Position numbers and translations under genes: made by a program
The notes under the pieces: generated by a model
Database searches by the model: none
What the model saw: only the letters and a program-made list of their open reading frames with translations
What the model was told of the DNA's origin: nothing
Part shown: piece after piece, positions 16,549 to 24,660 of the stretch
How the letters are laid out: the number at the start of each line of letters is the position of its first letter
Numbering within the stretch: the first letter of the stretch is position 1
NCBI RefSeq assembly: GCF_946221635.1
Contig: NZ_CAMIHB010000006.1
Coordinates: 120,134 to 184,133, forward strand
Direction: 5' to 3'
Length of the DNA stretch: 64,000 bases
Origin: an uncultured Rhodoferax sp.
GTDB taxonomy: Bacteria; Pseudomonadota; Gammaproteobacteria; Burkholderiales; Burkholderiaceae_C

Positions 16549-16797
16549 ATGGCAACCAATTCAAAACAAACATCACCTTCTGTGGCTTCACTTGCGGGAA
16601 AGACGCTGCAAAGCGGCAATGCTTCCCAGGTGCAGAAGCAACTTGCTGCCTCTGCCTTGGCTCAGGCACGTACCGGGAAGCAAACTGGCGCAGCCATTGA
16701 AGCTACGGCGTCAAAGGCCTTGCGCAGCAGCTCCGCCAGTGCCACAACCCAGAAACTGGCCGGTTCGGTGGTTTCGCAGTCCAACCGCAAGCGCTAA
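16549..16797 (+). CDS. 82-residue Ala/Ser/Gln-rich protein of unknown function
   Basis: I do not recognise this protein. It is rich in Ala, Ser, Gln and Lys, has no membrane segment or Cys, and is predicted helical. Two imperfect internal units (VASLAGKTLQSGNASQVQKQ and EATASKALRSSSASATTQKL) suggest a repeat of about 45 residues. It ends SNRKR. It is the first gene of a likely operon, directly behind the promoter at 16480-16508, and is followed after 18 bases by the next gene. AAAAGGGG serves as ribosome site. Small basic helical proteins of this type could bind nucleic acid, but nothing proves it here. Confidence 0.6.
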   Translation: MATNSKQTSPSVASLAGKTLQSGNASQVQKQLAASALAQARTGKQTGAAIEATASKALRSSSASATTQKLAGSVVSQSNRKR

Positions 16798-16815
16798 AAA
16801 AGGAACCGCCATCCT

Positions 16816-17709
16816 GTGTCATTCAGCTACAACGGCTACTCCGTAGCAGACATTGAAGTTACGGGTGTTTTTGGCCGTGCAGGGGTTGGTGCTTCCCTGC
16901 TGTGTTTGTCTATTGCCTTTCATGTCCCCGAAACTGCATTGGCGGGGGTCAGGCTGCGCAATTTCCAGTTGCGGATCAATGTAGAAGGCGATGCCGGTAA
17001 GGCTCCGTCGTTTCTGGGCTTTGCAGAACCTGAAGTTCCCCTGGAACTGGCCACCAAGAGCGGCCAAAACCCAAGGCGCCTGATATTTGAACTCCCACTC
17101 GCGGAAGGCCAGTTGTTTGCGCTGGAAAAAATGCGCGGTGGAGATGACCTCAATCTGAAATTGCGATTCACTGCCTTAGCAGATGGTCCGACTGGAGTCT
17201 GGCCACAGCAAGATGAGATCAGTTTTAGGCTGAACCTCAGCGACTGGGCAAAGGTCTTGAAGGAGCTACAAGGGCCTGAATACATGGTCATTGGCATTCC
17301 TTTGCCAAAGTGCGCGCACGACAGCACCCTTGTGGAGGCCGTTGGTCGGATACGGCGGGCACACGCCCATCTTGTGGATGGGCGGTTTGACGCCGTGGTT
17401 TCGGAATGTCGCCTGGCCGTCGAAAGCGCCGCACTGGCGACTGGTGAAAAGTCGGCGATTGACGCCACTGCACAGAAATTGAAGTCTGCCAAACGCGACA
17501 TGACGAAGCTCGAACGAGAGTTTTCTCTGATGGAAGCCGTTCGGCATTACACGCAGCTTGCCCATCACATGGATGACCGTGGTGCCGCGGAATACTACAG
17601 CCGAGACGACGCGAACATGCTTCTTGCAACGGCTGCGGCACTCGTCTCGTCTTCCCTCGCGCGTCTCCAATCTTCGGAAACTCATGGGCTAAGCGCGGCG
17701 AAAGTTTGA
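16816..17709 (+). CDS. 297-residue protein with possible HEPN-like C-terminal half
   Basis: The protein is not recognised. It begins with GTG. The N-terminal half (1-150) is beta-rich (SYNGYSVADIEVTGVFG, LRNFQLRINVEGDAG). The C-terminal half (160-290) is all-helical. It contains RIRRAHAHLVDGRFDAVVSE and then VRHYTQLAHHMDD near residue 240. The R-X6-H spacing in RHYTQLAH would fit the catalytic motif of HEPN ribonucleases, and the following ANMLLATAAALVSSSLARL helix also fits such a fold. This is only a suggestion. The gene sits in a five- to six-gene operon with an ATPase and a STAS-like gene. Confidence 0.6.
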   Translation: MSFSYNGYSVADIEVTGVFGRAGVGASLLCLSIAFHVPETALAGVRLRNFQLRINVEGDAGKAPSFLGFAEPEVPLELATKSGQNPRRLIFELPLAEGQLFALEKMRGGDDLNLKLRFTALADGPTGVWPQQDEISFRLNLSDWAKVLKELQGPEYMVIGIPLPKCAHDSTLVEAVGRIRRAHAHLVDGRFDAVVSECRLAVESAALATGEKSAIDATAQKLKSAKRDMTKLEREFSLMEAVRHYTQLAHHMDDRGAAEYYSRDDANMLLATAAALVSSSLARLQSSETHGLSAAKV

Positions 17710-17749
17710 ATGGAAGAATTGGGATGCAGAATGCTTCCCTAGGGGGGAC

Positions 17750-19135
17750 GTGGTGGCAAAGGCTTGCGCGTCCAGGCTGAAAACACTAAAAACGCCCATG
17801 AAGCATTTAGCGAAAATCGACGTACCGCTGTACTTGCGTAACAAGAACCAGGCCAAGCTCGGTAGGCGCGCCAACCGCATTTGGCGCGACAAGCGCCGCA
17901 AGGAATCCCACCACGAAATCATCGGAAAGCACTTTGGAACGCGCTCCCGAATCATTGAAATGGTTGCAGGCAATACCGTTGCCAAAGAGATTCTCAAAGG
18001 CAAGGTGACATTCAGGGCACCCGCAGTTTTTTCCCTGATTGAGAACCCCGAAGGGACTTTGCAAGCGCTGATCCCGTTGGCCCGCCAGCTCCTGGTGCGC
18101 CGTTTCAGGCGTATCGCGATCAATTTGAGCGAGGCAAAGAGCTACGACCTTGGTGCTAATGCCATTCTGGATGTACTGGTGGACGAGCTGCGGGTGCAGG
18201 CCCGTCGAACCGGGCGCCGCTTGCATTGGAGTGGAAGTTATCCATCCGACCCGGGGCTACGCCGGTTTGTGCGGGCTATGGGAGTCATCAAGAAGTTGGA
18301 GGTCAAACATGAGTACCCCCTTCCCGAAGAGGCTGCGGGCCTGGAGGTCTTCGATTGGCGATGCAAACACTACATCCGCGCCGTTCGCCCCAATGAGTCG
18401 GATCTGAAATCACGAGTCACCCAAAAATTCGCTGATCACATTAACGGTTGCCTCAAACGTGTCTCCAAGACGTTGACTCCGCCAGCTCGACACCGACTTT
18501 GCCAGTACATCGGAGAGGTCATTGACAACGCAGAAGAACATGCGGGCATGCTGGACTGGTCCATCCAGGGGTATTTGGATACGCATTTGGCTGTTCCGCT
18601 CTGTGAAATCGTGATTTTTAGCTTTGGAAGGACTATTGCCCAGACTTTTGAGGCATTACCTGCCGGCCACTACACACGCGATCAGGTTCAGAGTTACATT
18701 GATTTACACCAACAGGGGGGCTTGTTTACCGCTGGTTGGCGCCCAGATGACCTATACACACTGATTGCGTTGCAGGGGCATGTCAGCACCAAAAACAATA
18801 GCACTACGGATACCAGAGGCAACGGCAGTGTGGACCTGATTGAGTTTTTTCAGAAGGTGCACGCGGAATGCACCAAAGAGTTCCCCGATTCCAAAGCCCG
18901 TATGGCCTTGGTCTCAGGATCCACGCATGTCCAGTTCGATGGAACTTACAAAATGGAGCCGAATCAGAACGGTGTAAGGATCATCGCCTTCAATAAGGCT
19001 AATGATCTGCACCAAAGACCCGATAGTAGGTTTGTCCACGAGTTGAAGGGGGTTTACTTCCCTGGGACTATACTGAGCATCAAATTTCCACTTTCGACTG
19101 CCAAACTCAGCACTAGTGAGGGGGAAGGCAAATGA
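17750..19135 (+). CDS. GHKL-type ATP-binding protein, partner of a STAS-like protein
   Basis: This 461-residue protein has a Bergerat-fold ATPase in its C-terminal half. The N-box is IGEVIDNAEEHAG near residue 253. A modified G1 motif IFSFGRTIAQTF lies near 288 and the glycine-rich lid DTRGNGSVDLIEFF near 357. The N-terminal 200 residues form a distinct domain (IPLARQLLVRRFRRIAINL) that may carry a substrate- or partner-binding part. The start at GTG 17750 follows an AGGGGGG ribosome site; ATG at 17798 is an alternative. It overlaps the DUF4325 gene by four bases. Such ATPase/STAS-like pairs recall SpoIIAB/SpoIIAA partner switching, but here the target is unknown. Confidence 0.75.
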   Translation: MVAKACASRLKTLKTPMKHLAKIDVPLYLRNKNQAKLGRRANRIWRDKRRKESHHEIIGKHFGTRSRIIEMVAGNTVAKEILKGKVTFRAPAVFSLIENPEGTLQALIPLARQLLVRRFRRIAINLSEAKSYDLGANAILDVLVDELRVQARRTGRRLHWSGSYPSDPGLRRFVRAMGVIKKLEVKHEYPLPEEAAGLEVFDWRCKHYIRAVRPNESDLKSRVTQKFADHINGCLKRVSKTLTPPARHRLCQYIGEVIDNAEEHAGMLDWSIQGYLDTHLAVPLCEIVIFSFGRTIAQTFEALPAGHYTRDQVQSYIDLHQQGGLFTAGWRPDDLYTLIALQGHVSTKNNSTTDTRGNGSVDLIEFFQKVHAECTKEFPDSKARMALVSGSTHVQFDGTYKMEPNQNGVRIIAFNKANDLHQRPDSRFVHELKGVYFPGTILSIKFPLSTAKLSTSEGEGK

Positions 19136-19458
19136 ATGAAAAAGTCAGCACTGTGATTGATCTCGCAAAGTACAACGGCCCCGTCTATACAGGCCGCCAA
19201 CGTGGCGAACTGCTACGGGAGACTCTGCATCTGGATGCCATGGATGCCGAAGGCGCTACCGTGAGCGTCGTGGTTCCCACGGAAACCTACACTGTCAGCA
19301 GTTCCTTCTTCCTGGGACTGTTTGGCCCTAGCGTTGTCAAAGCAGGAAGCAAGGAAGCGTTTTATAAGCGCTACGACTTCCAGGCACCAGCCTTCCTCCA
19401 GGAGGTGATGGACGGCTACGTTGCACGTGCGTTGCAGACAAGAAACCTGTTTGCATAG
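19132..19458 (+). CDS. STAS-like DUF4325 protein
   Basis: The 108-residue protein carries the DUF4325 signature: TVSSSFFLGLFGPSVVKAGS near residues 58-78, after a beta-strand EGATVSVVVP. DUF4325 has a STAS-like fold and often occurs fused or adjacent to a GHKL ATPase. Its start overlaps the stop of the ATPase gene (ATGA), so the two are translationally coupled and probably form a complex. By analogy with anti-anti-sigma factors, the small protein could be the substrate or switch of the ATPase. The Ser-rich SSSFF segment is the place to look for phosphorylation. This is an inference from fold and context. Confidence 0.75.
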   Translation: MNEKVSTVIDLAKYNGPVYTGRQRGELLRETLHLDAMDAEGATVSVVVPTETYTVSSSFFLGLFGPSVVKAGSKEAFYKRYDFQAPAFLQEVMDGYVARALQTRNLFA

Positions 19459-19467
19459 GCTTGGTTG

Positions 19468-20175
19468 GTGACATCGCCCCAGGCCGGCGCTCCTAAGCAA
19501 GCCGCTTCTGCGACGGCCAAGGCGCCATCGACTGCCAGTTCCGCTCCCAAATCCGTTGAACAAACCAAGTCCACCACGTTAGTGGTGGGGATGCCTTGCG
19601 AAGTGGCTACTGGGCCAACGTCCGCAGTCGTGCTGATGTGCAAGGCAGATGAGGCTTGGTGGGAAAAAGGGTTACTGACGCTCCCGTCGCTTATAACGAG
19701 CATTGCGGCATTGATATTGAGTGGGTTGGCGTACAAGTACAACCGAGCCAAAGATCAACGCGCGCGAAAACAGTCCATTAGCGACGATTTCTGGCTTCGT
19801 AAAGTCGTCTCTCCGGTGGCCATCGAGCCCTTTGTGAAGTTCGTCATCTCTTTGTCCAGTACGCTTCCATCAACGACTTCGTCCGCCGAAGACACCAAGA
19901 AGTTTTGGGCTGCAGGCACCACCAATTTTGGGGAGTTCAGTGCATCTTTCTTCAACCTTGAGTTGATTTCTGCAGACCTCCACAAGGAGGTTGCGGAGTT
20001 ACTGGAAGCCATGGAGGATGAGTTTTCGGACTACTGTGGTGCACTTCAACAGTATTTGAACGACAACACGCAACCGGTCCCGGACCACAAACAGACGCTA
20101 TTGAACCTGGGCAAAACGAGTCGCGCCATGATGCAGGCTATCGCAAAATTCCAAGCCAATGTTGGTGATGACTGA
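19468..20175 (+). CDS. single-pass membrane protein of unknown function
   Basis: About 235 residues; a GTG at 19468 is taken as start, with TTG at 19465 as alternative. Residues 1-40 are Ala/Ser/Lys-rich. One hydrophobic segment (LLTLPSLITSIAALILSGLA, about residues 68-90) is followed by a basic stretch (YKYNRAKDQRARKQ). A helical cytoplasmic domain follows (FKKFW-like, LHKEVAELLEAMEDEF). No family was recognised. The layout, a membrane anchor plus cytoplasmic helical domain, is frequent in effector genes of defence or stress systems. The gene lies six bases after the DUF4325 stop and overlaps the next gene by eight bases. Confidence 0.65.
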   Translation: MTSPQAGAPKQAASATAKAPSTASSAPKSVEQTKSTTLVVGMPCEVATGPTSAVVLMCKADEAWWEKGLLTLPSLITSIAALILSGLAYKYNRAKDQRARKQSISDDFWLRKVVSPVAIEPFVKFVISLSSTLPSTTSSAEDTKKFWAAGTTNFGEFSASFFNLELISADLHKEVAELLEAMEDEFSDYCGALQQYLNDNTQPVPDHKQTLLNLGKTSRAMMQAIAKFQANVGDD

Positions 20176-20494
20176 GCCTTCATTGGACGACATGGTGGCC
20201 TGGGTAACTGCCTCACAGGGTGAACTGCAGGAAGTCTTGGCCGAGCGCCAATACTGCGGCCCGGTGCTGAAAATGTCAGAGCACCATGCACTTCAGAAAA
20301 TTGGCCGAAGAACCTACACCATTCACAAATTGAATGAGCTGAACAGTATTCCCGAACCGAATCGCCCAAAGACAACCATCAGGTACAGAAACGGCCGCGG
20401 TTCCATCTTGGATGATGAGCCGCTCCACGTTGGCGGGGTGGCCCATGTGCGAGACATCCTGTCCCATGCATTGAAGAAGTCTCCCGCCCGATAG
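20168..20494 (+). CDS. 108-residue protein of unknown function, last gene of the cargo operon
   Basis: Starting at ATG 20168 (MTEPSLDDMVAWVTASQGEL), it overlaps the previous gene by eight bases. A basic central part (LQKIGRRTYTIHKLNELNSI, TTIRYRNGRG) suggests a small beta-rich or nucleic-acid-binding domain. The end is basic (HALKKSPAR). No family was recognised. It closes the operon and is followed by a GC-rich hairpin before the convergent Ntn-hydrolase gene. Confidence 0.6.
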   Translation: MTEPSLDDMVAWVTASQGELQEVLAERQYCGPVLKMSEHHALQKIGRRTYTIHKLNELNSIPEPNRPKTTIRYRNGRGSILDDEPLHVGGVAHVRDILSHALKKSPAR

Positions 20495-20552
20495 CGCCGG
20501 GCCGGGCCTAGATTGTTCTTGGCAAGATCCGTTGGTGACATGCAAGGCTTTA

Positions 20553-20578
20553 TGCGCGCGATTAATTTAACGCGCGCA
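20553..20578. terminator. GC-rich hairpin between convergent genes
   Basis: A perfect 8-base stem TGCGCGCG / CGCGCGCA encloses the loop ATTAATTTAA. It lies 58 bases after the cargo operon and 27 bases after the end of the convergent Ntn-hydrolase gene. There is no T-run, so termination efficiency is uncertain. Confidence 0.45.
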
Positions 20579-20605
20579 CATAATTCCAGCAAAAAATGTG
20601 GTGTT

Positions 20606-21331
20606 TCAGTGGCGCGGTGGAGCTGGCGCAATGGAAATTTGGTTGCTGCTGCGCAAAGAGGTGAATTGAGGCGCGTCCCGGGTGGCAATGACAACTTCAT
20701 AGGACGAGCTGCAGCCGGTATCAATGGCGCTGACCTTGGCAAACGCCTGGTCAAACCAGGCCAGTCGTTGCTCCAAGTCCAACCCTTCGGCCAGCCGCTT
20801 CACGAAACTGTTGATTTCCTCCAGTCCAACGGCTTTTTCAAAGTTATTGCTGCCGCTACCGACGTGAAGCAGCATGGGACTGGCGTTGGCCCGTCTGGCA
20901 TAGAGCTGCACAGCGTGGGTGAACGGTGTGAACAGGTACAGGCTGGAGAAAAATGCGCCTTTGTCCGGGTCAAAGAATGTCACGATGGACTGGTTTTCCA
21001 TCAACGCCTCGCCATTGAGCATCCGGTCTCGGGCATCAAAGTCGAATGCCAAATGGACAAAATCGCTCACGCACTCCAAAGCGGTCTGGCCATCGCTCAC
21101 ATCGGAAAATGCCCCCAGATAGCCATGATCACCAACGGTACCCGCAATCCCAACGGCTTGGTTTGCGTTCTTGCTCAGGTAGATTTTCTGAACACCGTCG
21201 ATGATGGTGTTACCTGTCGTGGTGATGGAAATGCCCCCGGCGGACATGCTGACTGGCCCATCTGACTTCCCTCTACGGTCGGCCGCAAGTAAAGAATAGT
21301 CCTTGTGCAGGATGTTGAGTACAAAGGTCAT
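20606..21331 (-). CDS. HslV/proteasome-like Ntn-hydrolase
   Basis: The 241-residue protein starts MTFVLNILHKDYSLLAADRR. Removing Met leaves Thr1 as a possible N-terminal nucleophile, and Asp falls exactly at position 17, as in HslV and proteasome beta subunits. The next block, GNTIIDGVQKIYLSKN, aligns with the HslV block that holds catalytic Lys33 (here Lys48, with an insertion). The following GIAGTVGD matches the conserved G-x-A-G-x-x-x-D loop. No hslU or other AAA+ gene is next to it. It may be a self-assembling peptidase like Anbu. It is convergent with the GHKL/STAS operon in the same transposon. The start at 21331 needs no propeptide. Confidence 0.7.
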   Translation of the reverse strand: MTFVLNILHKDYSLLAADRRGKSDGPVSMSAGGISITTTGNTIIDGVQKIYLSKNANQAVGIAGTVGDHGYLGAFSDVSDGQTALECVSDFVHLAFDFDARDRMLNGEALMENQSIVTFFDPDKGAFFSSLYLFTPFTHAVQLYARRANASPMLLHVGSGSNNFEKAVGLEEINSFVKRLAEGLDLEQRLAWFDQAFAKVSAIDTGCSSSYEVVIATRDAPQFTSLRSSNQISIAPAPPRH

Positions 21332-21452
21332 GTGTTCAATAAACAGACAAATGCTGTTGTTGTAGGGAAAAAAATAACTGCCTATACGCGGGTCAAAAGA
21401 GCCCTGTTTCCCTCGAATTGGGGATCCATTCGACGAACGGCTAAAAAGGGCT

Positions 21453-21570
21453 AACCGCTACAATTTGCACGCAAATCAGTAACGCTCAAAATCCATGCAT
21501 CTCGTAAGTCATTGATTTATATAGAGTTAATTTCCAAAACCGCTACAATTTGCACGCAAATCAGTAGCGC
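21453..21570. repeat. two 33-bp direct repeats downstream of the transposase gene
   Basis: Copies at 21453-21485 and 21538-21570 differ by a single base and are 85 bases apart. Each contains CGCTACAATTTGCACGCAAA, and a near-palindrome ATTTGC-N2-GCAAAT. A related sequence (CGCTACAAAATGCACGCAAA) lies at the right end of the transposon. They are probably transposase-binding sequences or duplicated ends. The surrounding 21332-21577 gap holds no gene. Confidence 0.75.
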
Positions 21571-21577
21571 CTAAAAA

Positions 21578-24529
21578 TTAAGCGCCCCCACTGGCCCTGC
21601 GTTTTTGGGGTGGCTGATCCAACAAAGCATCGGCATAGCGTTCCACGCCAAATGCCATAAGCCCACGGAAATTGATGTGCCCGAAATGAACTGGTCCCAT
21701 GCGGCGCAGCCAGAGATCTTCAATCGGGTACTTTTCCTTGCGCCAGCGATCAACGACTTGTTGCATCTTCATGGTGTTCCAGGCAATCACCAAATTGGTC
21801 AAAAGTGTGTGAGAGCCAGAAACCGCCCGGATTTCGTCCCGTCGGCGTCCGCGCTCCGCAGCCAACCGGCCGAAGTAGATAGCCCGTTGCAACTGGTGCA
21901 CGGACTCCCCACGGTTCAGCAAGGTATGTATTTCACGCCGAAACTCAGGATTGCTGAAGTAGTCACACAAAAACAGCGTGCGCAACAGGCGTCCCAATTG
22001 GTCCGCCGCTTTGTGCGTGGGATCACCTTGGGCCGACGAACCCATCTTTTCGAGCAGTTCTTTGGGTGTCACCAGACCGCTGCGAATCGAGGCAACGAGG
22101 CGTAGCAACTCATCCCACCCCTTATGAATCGCACGCTCAGACACATTCGTGAGCGCGATGCGTTCCAAGTTCTCGGGTATCTTGATTGACCGCGGCAAGT
22201 AGAGCCGACGTTCGGCGAGGTCCCGCATCTGGGGACACAAATCAAAACCCAGAAACTTGCTAAAGGTCATCGCGACGAATGTGTAGCCATGGGTGTCAAC
22301 TGCCAACAAGGACAAACGCAGGCGTTCATCGGTCTGCATCGAGTTGTATTCCTCAACCCCGCTGACGGCCACTGACCCTTGCCGTTCGTTGTGGACGATA
22401 GGTTCGTCATGGGCGACTCCGTAGACATCCAGGACATGGGTATAAAGACCGATCGCCCTGGTTCGACGCCGGGGGTCAGTTCGGGAGTTGTACAGGTGCC
22501 GGGAAGCGTCAAGCGCCATCATGTCCGAAGAAGCCTTGGTACCCGAACCCCAATTGGCCGTGATGGGGTGCTGACGCTGGAATTCCACGACACGGTCGTT
22601 GGCCCGGCGCAGACGCCCATGGGCCTCCAGGGAGCGCATCGCCGCAGAAATATGAGCGACTTCAACGCCTGGAATCATAGCGGCCACGCCTTTGGCATCG
22701 TTCTCCGTACCGTGAGCCAGCAGTGCCGCGTAGCAAGAGACCAGTTCCTGGGTGGACTTTGCGCGTCGGCCCAGCAGAACTTCGCTAAATCCGGTGGCGG
22801 CGTCCATCTCGACAATGATGTCGCCGATCTGAACCTCCCCGATGCTGGCAAACATCGCATTCCGGCTCGCGTCAATGGCCTGGTCCTGTGCCAAGGCCGC
22901 TAACTGGGGCAAATGCACAAGACCACTGTCGTCAATACTGACTTCACCAGCTTCTACCGCCTCGGACAGGGCTTGCAGGCCAGCCTCCACGTGGGCGTAC
23001 AACCGGGTGAGGAATTTTTCTGGATCCGCATTCAGACTCAACGCACTGATCAAGCGCAGCCGGTCTTTTTTCCATTGCGCCGGAGGAATGAGCAAATCTT
23101 CTCTGTTGCGGTAGTCCCAGCTGTGATCGACCCAAAGCCGAGAACTGCGAAAACCATGGCGAACCGCCAGCATGGTCGCCGCCTTTAACGCAGCAAATGC
23201 TTTGCCCCGGTCTTTGTCATTGAGCAGTTCGTGCCAGCTTGGGTCGACAATGCTCACGTCAAAGTCCACCGGAAGCTCCTTGATACCTTTGGCTTCGAGT
23301 TCCCTGAGGGCCGTTACTTGTTTGAGCGGCCGTTGTGCCGAATCCCCCTTGATCTCCAAATCAGAGAAGACATTCAGCAGGGAGGTCACCTTGGTGGTGT
23401 CGTCAATCAGAGACTGGCGCACCAGTGCGGCGTGACCAATTGCGGCAGCGGACTCGTCGTTGGGTATGAGCTTCTTGAGGGCTTCGATCTTCTCGTCAGA
23501 AGTGGTTCCTTCGGCATGGATGATCAATCGCATTTCATCCCGCTGCTGCCGGTATTCGACGGCGGTACGTGCCTGCTTGCTGAGGACCCGCCCAGAGGCA
23601 TGCCGTACCAAATCATTGACACGGCGTCCGGTCAAATACATCAGGGTGTCGGTGAGATCCAGCAAGGTGACTCGCAAGAAGCAGGTGACCTCCAGCATCT
23701 GGGTGTCATCGCTTAGGCGTCTGGTGTCAAAAGGCGGACGGTTGGCTACAGCTTGGGCATAGGCTCGCATACGCGCCGTGGCGATGTGACTGAGCGGCCA
23801 CTTGTCGACTTCAAGCGTCTTGAGATATGTGATCTTTTCTGAAACTTCAGCCAGGGTGGTGGGGCTGTGCTTACCTGGCGGTGTCTTGAGCCATTCCAGC
23901 ATGGTGCCGCCCGTACGCCCGCGACGTGGTGAGAACACTGAGGAAACCATGTGCTTGCGTGCGGGAGTAGGAATTTCCTTCTTGATTCCCGCCATGGCCA
24001 GAGCCTCCGTGGAGGCAAATGCATCGCGAGCAAGATCACGCAAAACCCGGTCTGAAGGAAGCAGATAACGGCGATCAAATAGCCATCGCTCTGCAGCCTG
24101 AACCAAATCGTCCACAGAAGCTGCCGTCTTCGTCAGCTCGGCCAGCGCCAAGGCTAATTCGGCCAAAACAGCGTCATCAATATCGCTGATTCCTGCTACT
24201 TCACGGGCCCATCTTTGATGGTCGTAGAGGGTGGCGACTCGCTTATAGATGGTCTTCAATGAGCCTATGGCTGTTTCACTCAAACCAAGTGAGTGACACA
24301 AAGACTTGAGTAGGGTGCGCGGAAGGTAGGTGGCACGGTCGAGGACTCGACCGGTTGCTCGGAGCACAACCAGCTGAACGGCAGCGCCAAGCCTGCGGTC
24401 TGTCCGGAAGCGTTCGCGGATTGCCGCGATGTCCCCAGAACTCAGCTTGAAAGACTGTTCGACATCAAAGTCCGACAGGGACTTTGGAAGCTCCTTGGAG
24501 CCGACGAATCGCAAATGAAATCCGGCCAA
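21578..24529 (-). CDS. tnpA: Tn3-family transposase
   Basis: This 983-residue DDE transposase belongs to the Tn3 family, which moves by replicative cointegrate formation. The catalytic region is visible: AVDTHGYTFVAMTFSKFLGF with an active-site Asp, and NRGESVHQLQRAI with the active-site Glu, followed by HTLLTNLVIAWNT. The earlier Asp lies near YTHVLDVYG. Its length and its 5' end facing the nearby terminus at 24660 resemble Tn4652. A TTG start with an AGGGAG ribosome site is used. There are no frameshifts, so the transposase is probably functional. Confidence 0.92.
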   Translation of the reverse strand: MAGFHLRFVGSKELPKSLSDFDVEQSFKLSSGDIAAIRERFRTDRRLGAAVQLVVLRATGRVLDRATYLPRTLLKSLCHSLGLSETAIGSLKTIYKRVATLYDHQRWAREVAGISDIDDAVLAELALALAELTKTAASVDDLVQAAERWLFDRRYLLPSDRVLRDLARDAFASTEALAMAGIKKEIPTPARKHMVSSVFSPRRGRTGGTMLEWLKTPPGKHSPTTLAEVSEKITYLKTLEVDKWPLSHIATARMRAYAQAVANRPPFDTRRLSDDTQMLEVTCFLRVTLLDLTDTLMYLTGRRVNDLVRHASGRVLSKQARTAVEYRQQRDEMRLIIHAEGTTSDEKIEALKKLIPNDESAAAIGHAALVRQSLIDDTTKVTSLLNVFSDLEIKGDSAQRPLKQVTALRELEAKGIKELPVDFDVSIVDPSWHELLNDKDRGKAFAALKAATMLAVRHGFRSSRLWVDHSWDYRNREDLLIPPAQWKKDRLRLISALSLNADPEKFLTRLYAHVEAGLQALSEAVEAGEVSIDDSGLVHLPQLAALAQDQAIDASRNAMFASIGEVQIGDIIVEMDAATGFSEVLLGRRAKSTQELVSCYAALLAHGTENDAKGVAAMIPGVEVAHISAAMRSLEAHGRLRRANDRVVEFQRQHPITANWGSGTKASSDMMALDASRHLYNSRTDPRRRTRAIGLYTHVLDVYGVAHDEPIVHNERQGSVAVSGVEEYNSMQTDERLRLSLLAVDTHGYTFVAMTFSKFLGFDLCPQMRDLAERRLYLPRSIKIPENLERIALTNVSERAIHKGWDELLRLVASIRSGLVTPKELLEKMGSSAQGDPTHKAADQLGRLLRTLFLCDYFSNPEFRREIHTLLNRGESVHQLQRAIYFGRLAAERGRRRDEIRAVSGSHTLLTNLVIAWNTMKMQQVVDRWRKEKYPIEDLWLRRMGPVHFGHINFRGLMAFGVERYADALLDQPPQKRRASGGA

Positions 24530-24601
24530 AGCATCTCCCTGTGGGGTTGCAATTGCCGAACACTATAACTGGCGAGCAGAGGCTGAATCGAGGGGTTAAA
24601 A

Positions 24602-24660
24602 ACCAAGGGTTTACCCTTGGTGGAAAGCGCTACAAAATGCACGCAAACCTAGATTACCCC
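24602..24660 (-). repeat. right end of the Tn3-family element with an adjacent hairpin
   Basis: Read on the minus strand from 24660 inward, the end is GGGGTAATCTAGGTTTGCGT and continues into GCATTTTGTAGCGCT (to 24626). The inner part matches the 33-base direct repeats downstream of tnpA (18 of 22 bases in the core). A perfect hairpin ACCAAGGG-TTTA-CCCTTGGT (24602-24621) lies just inside. The tnpA start is 72 bases further in, so the promoter of tnpA probably overlaps this end. Confidence 0.6.

Larger units (their letters stand above)
14560..24660. mobile_element. Tn3-family transposon, Tn4651-like layout (left end unresolved)
   Basis: The element contains a KfrA_N/coiled-coil gene at one end and a Tn3-family transposase at the other, with about 5.5 kb of cargo between. 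Its right terminus is set at 24660. There the minus strand starts GGGGTAATCTAGG, the GGGG being typical of Tn3-family ends, and an elaA-type gene is cut at the same place. The transposase 5' end faces this terminus, as in Tn4652. The left boundary given is only the left edge of the repeat region before the KfrA-like gene; a matching left inverted repeat was not found. Confidence 0.5.

Noticed and set aside
21419..21458. GGGGATCCATTCGACGAACG and the following bases as left end of the Tn3-family element
   Set aside because: It begins with GGGG and is near tnpA, but it shares no clear inverted similarity with the right end at 24660.
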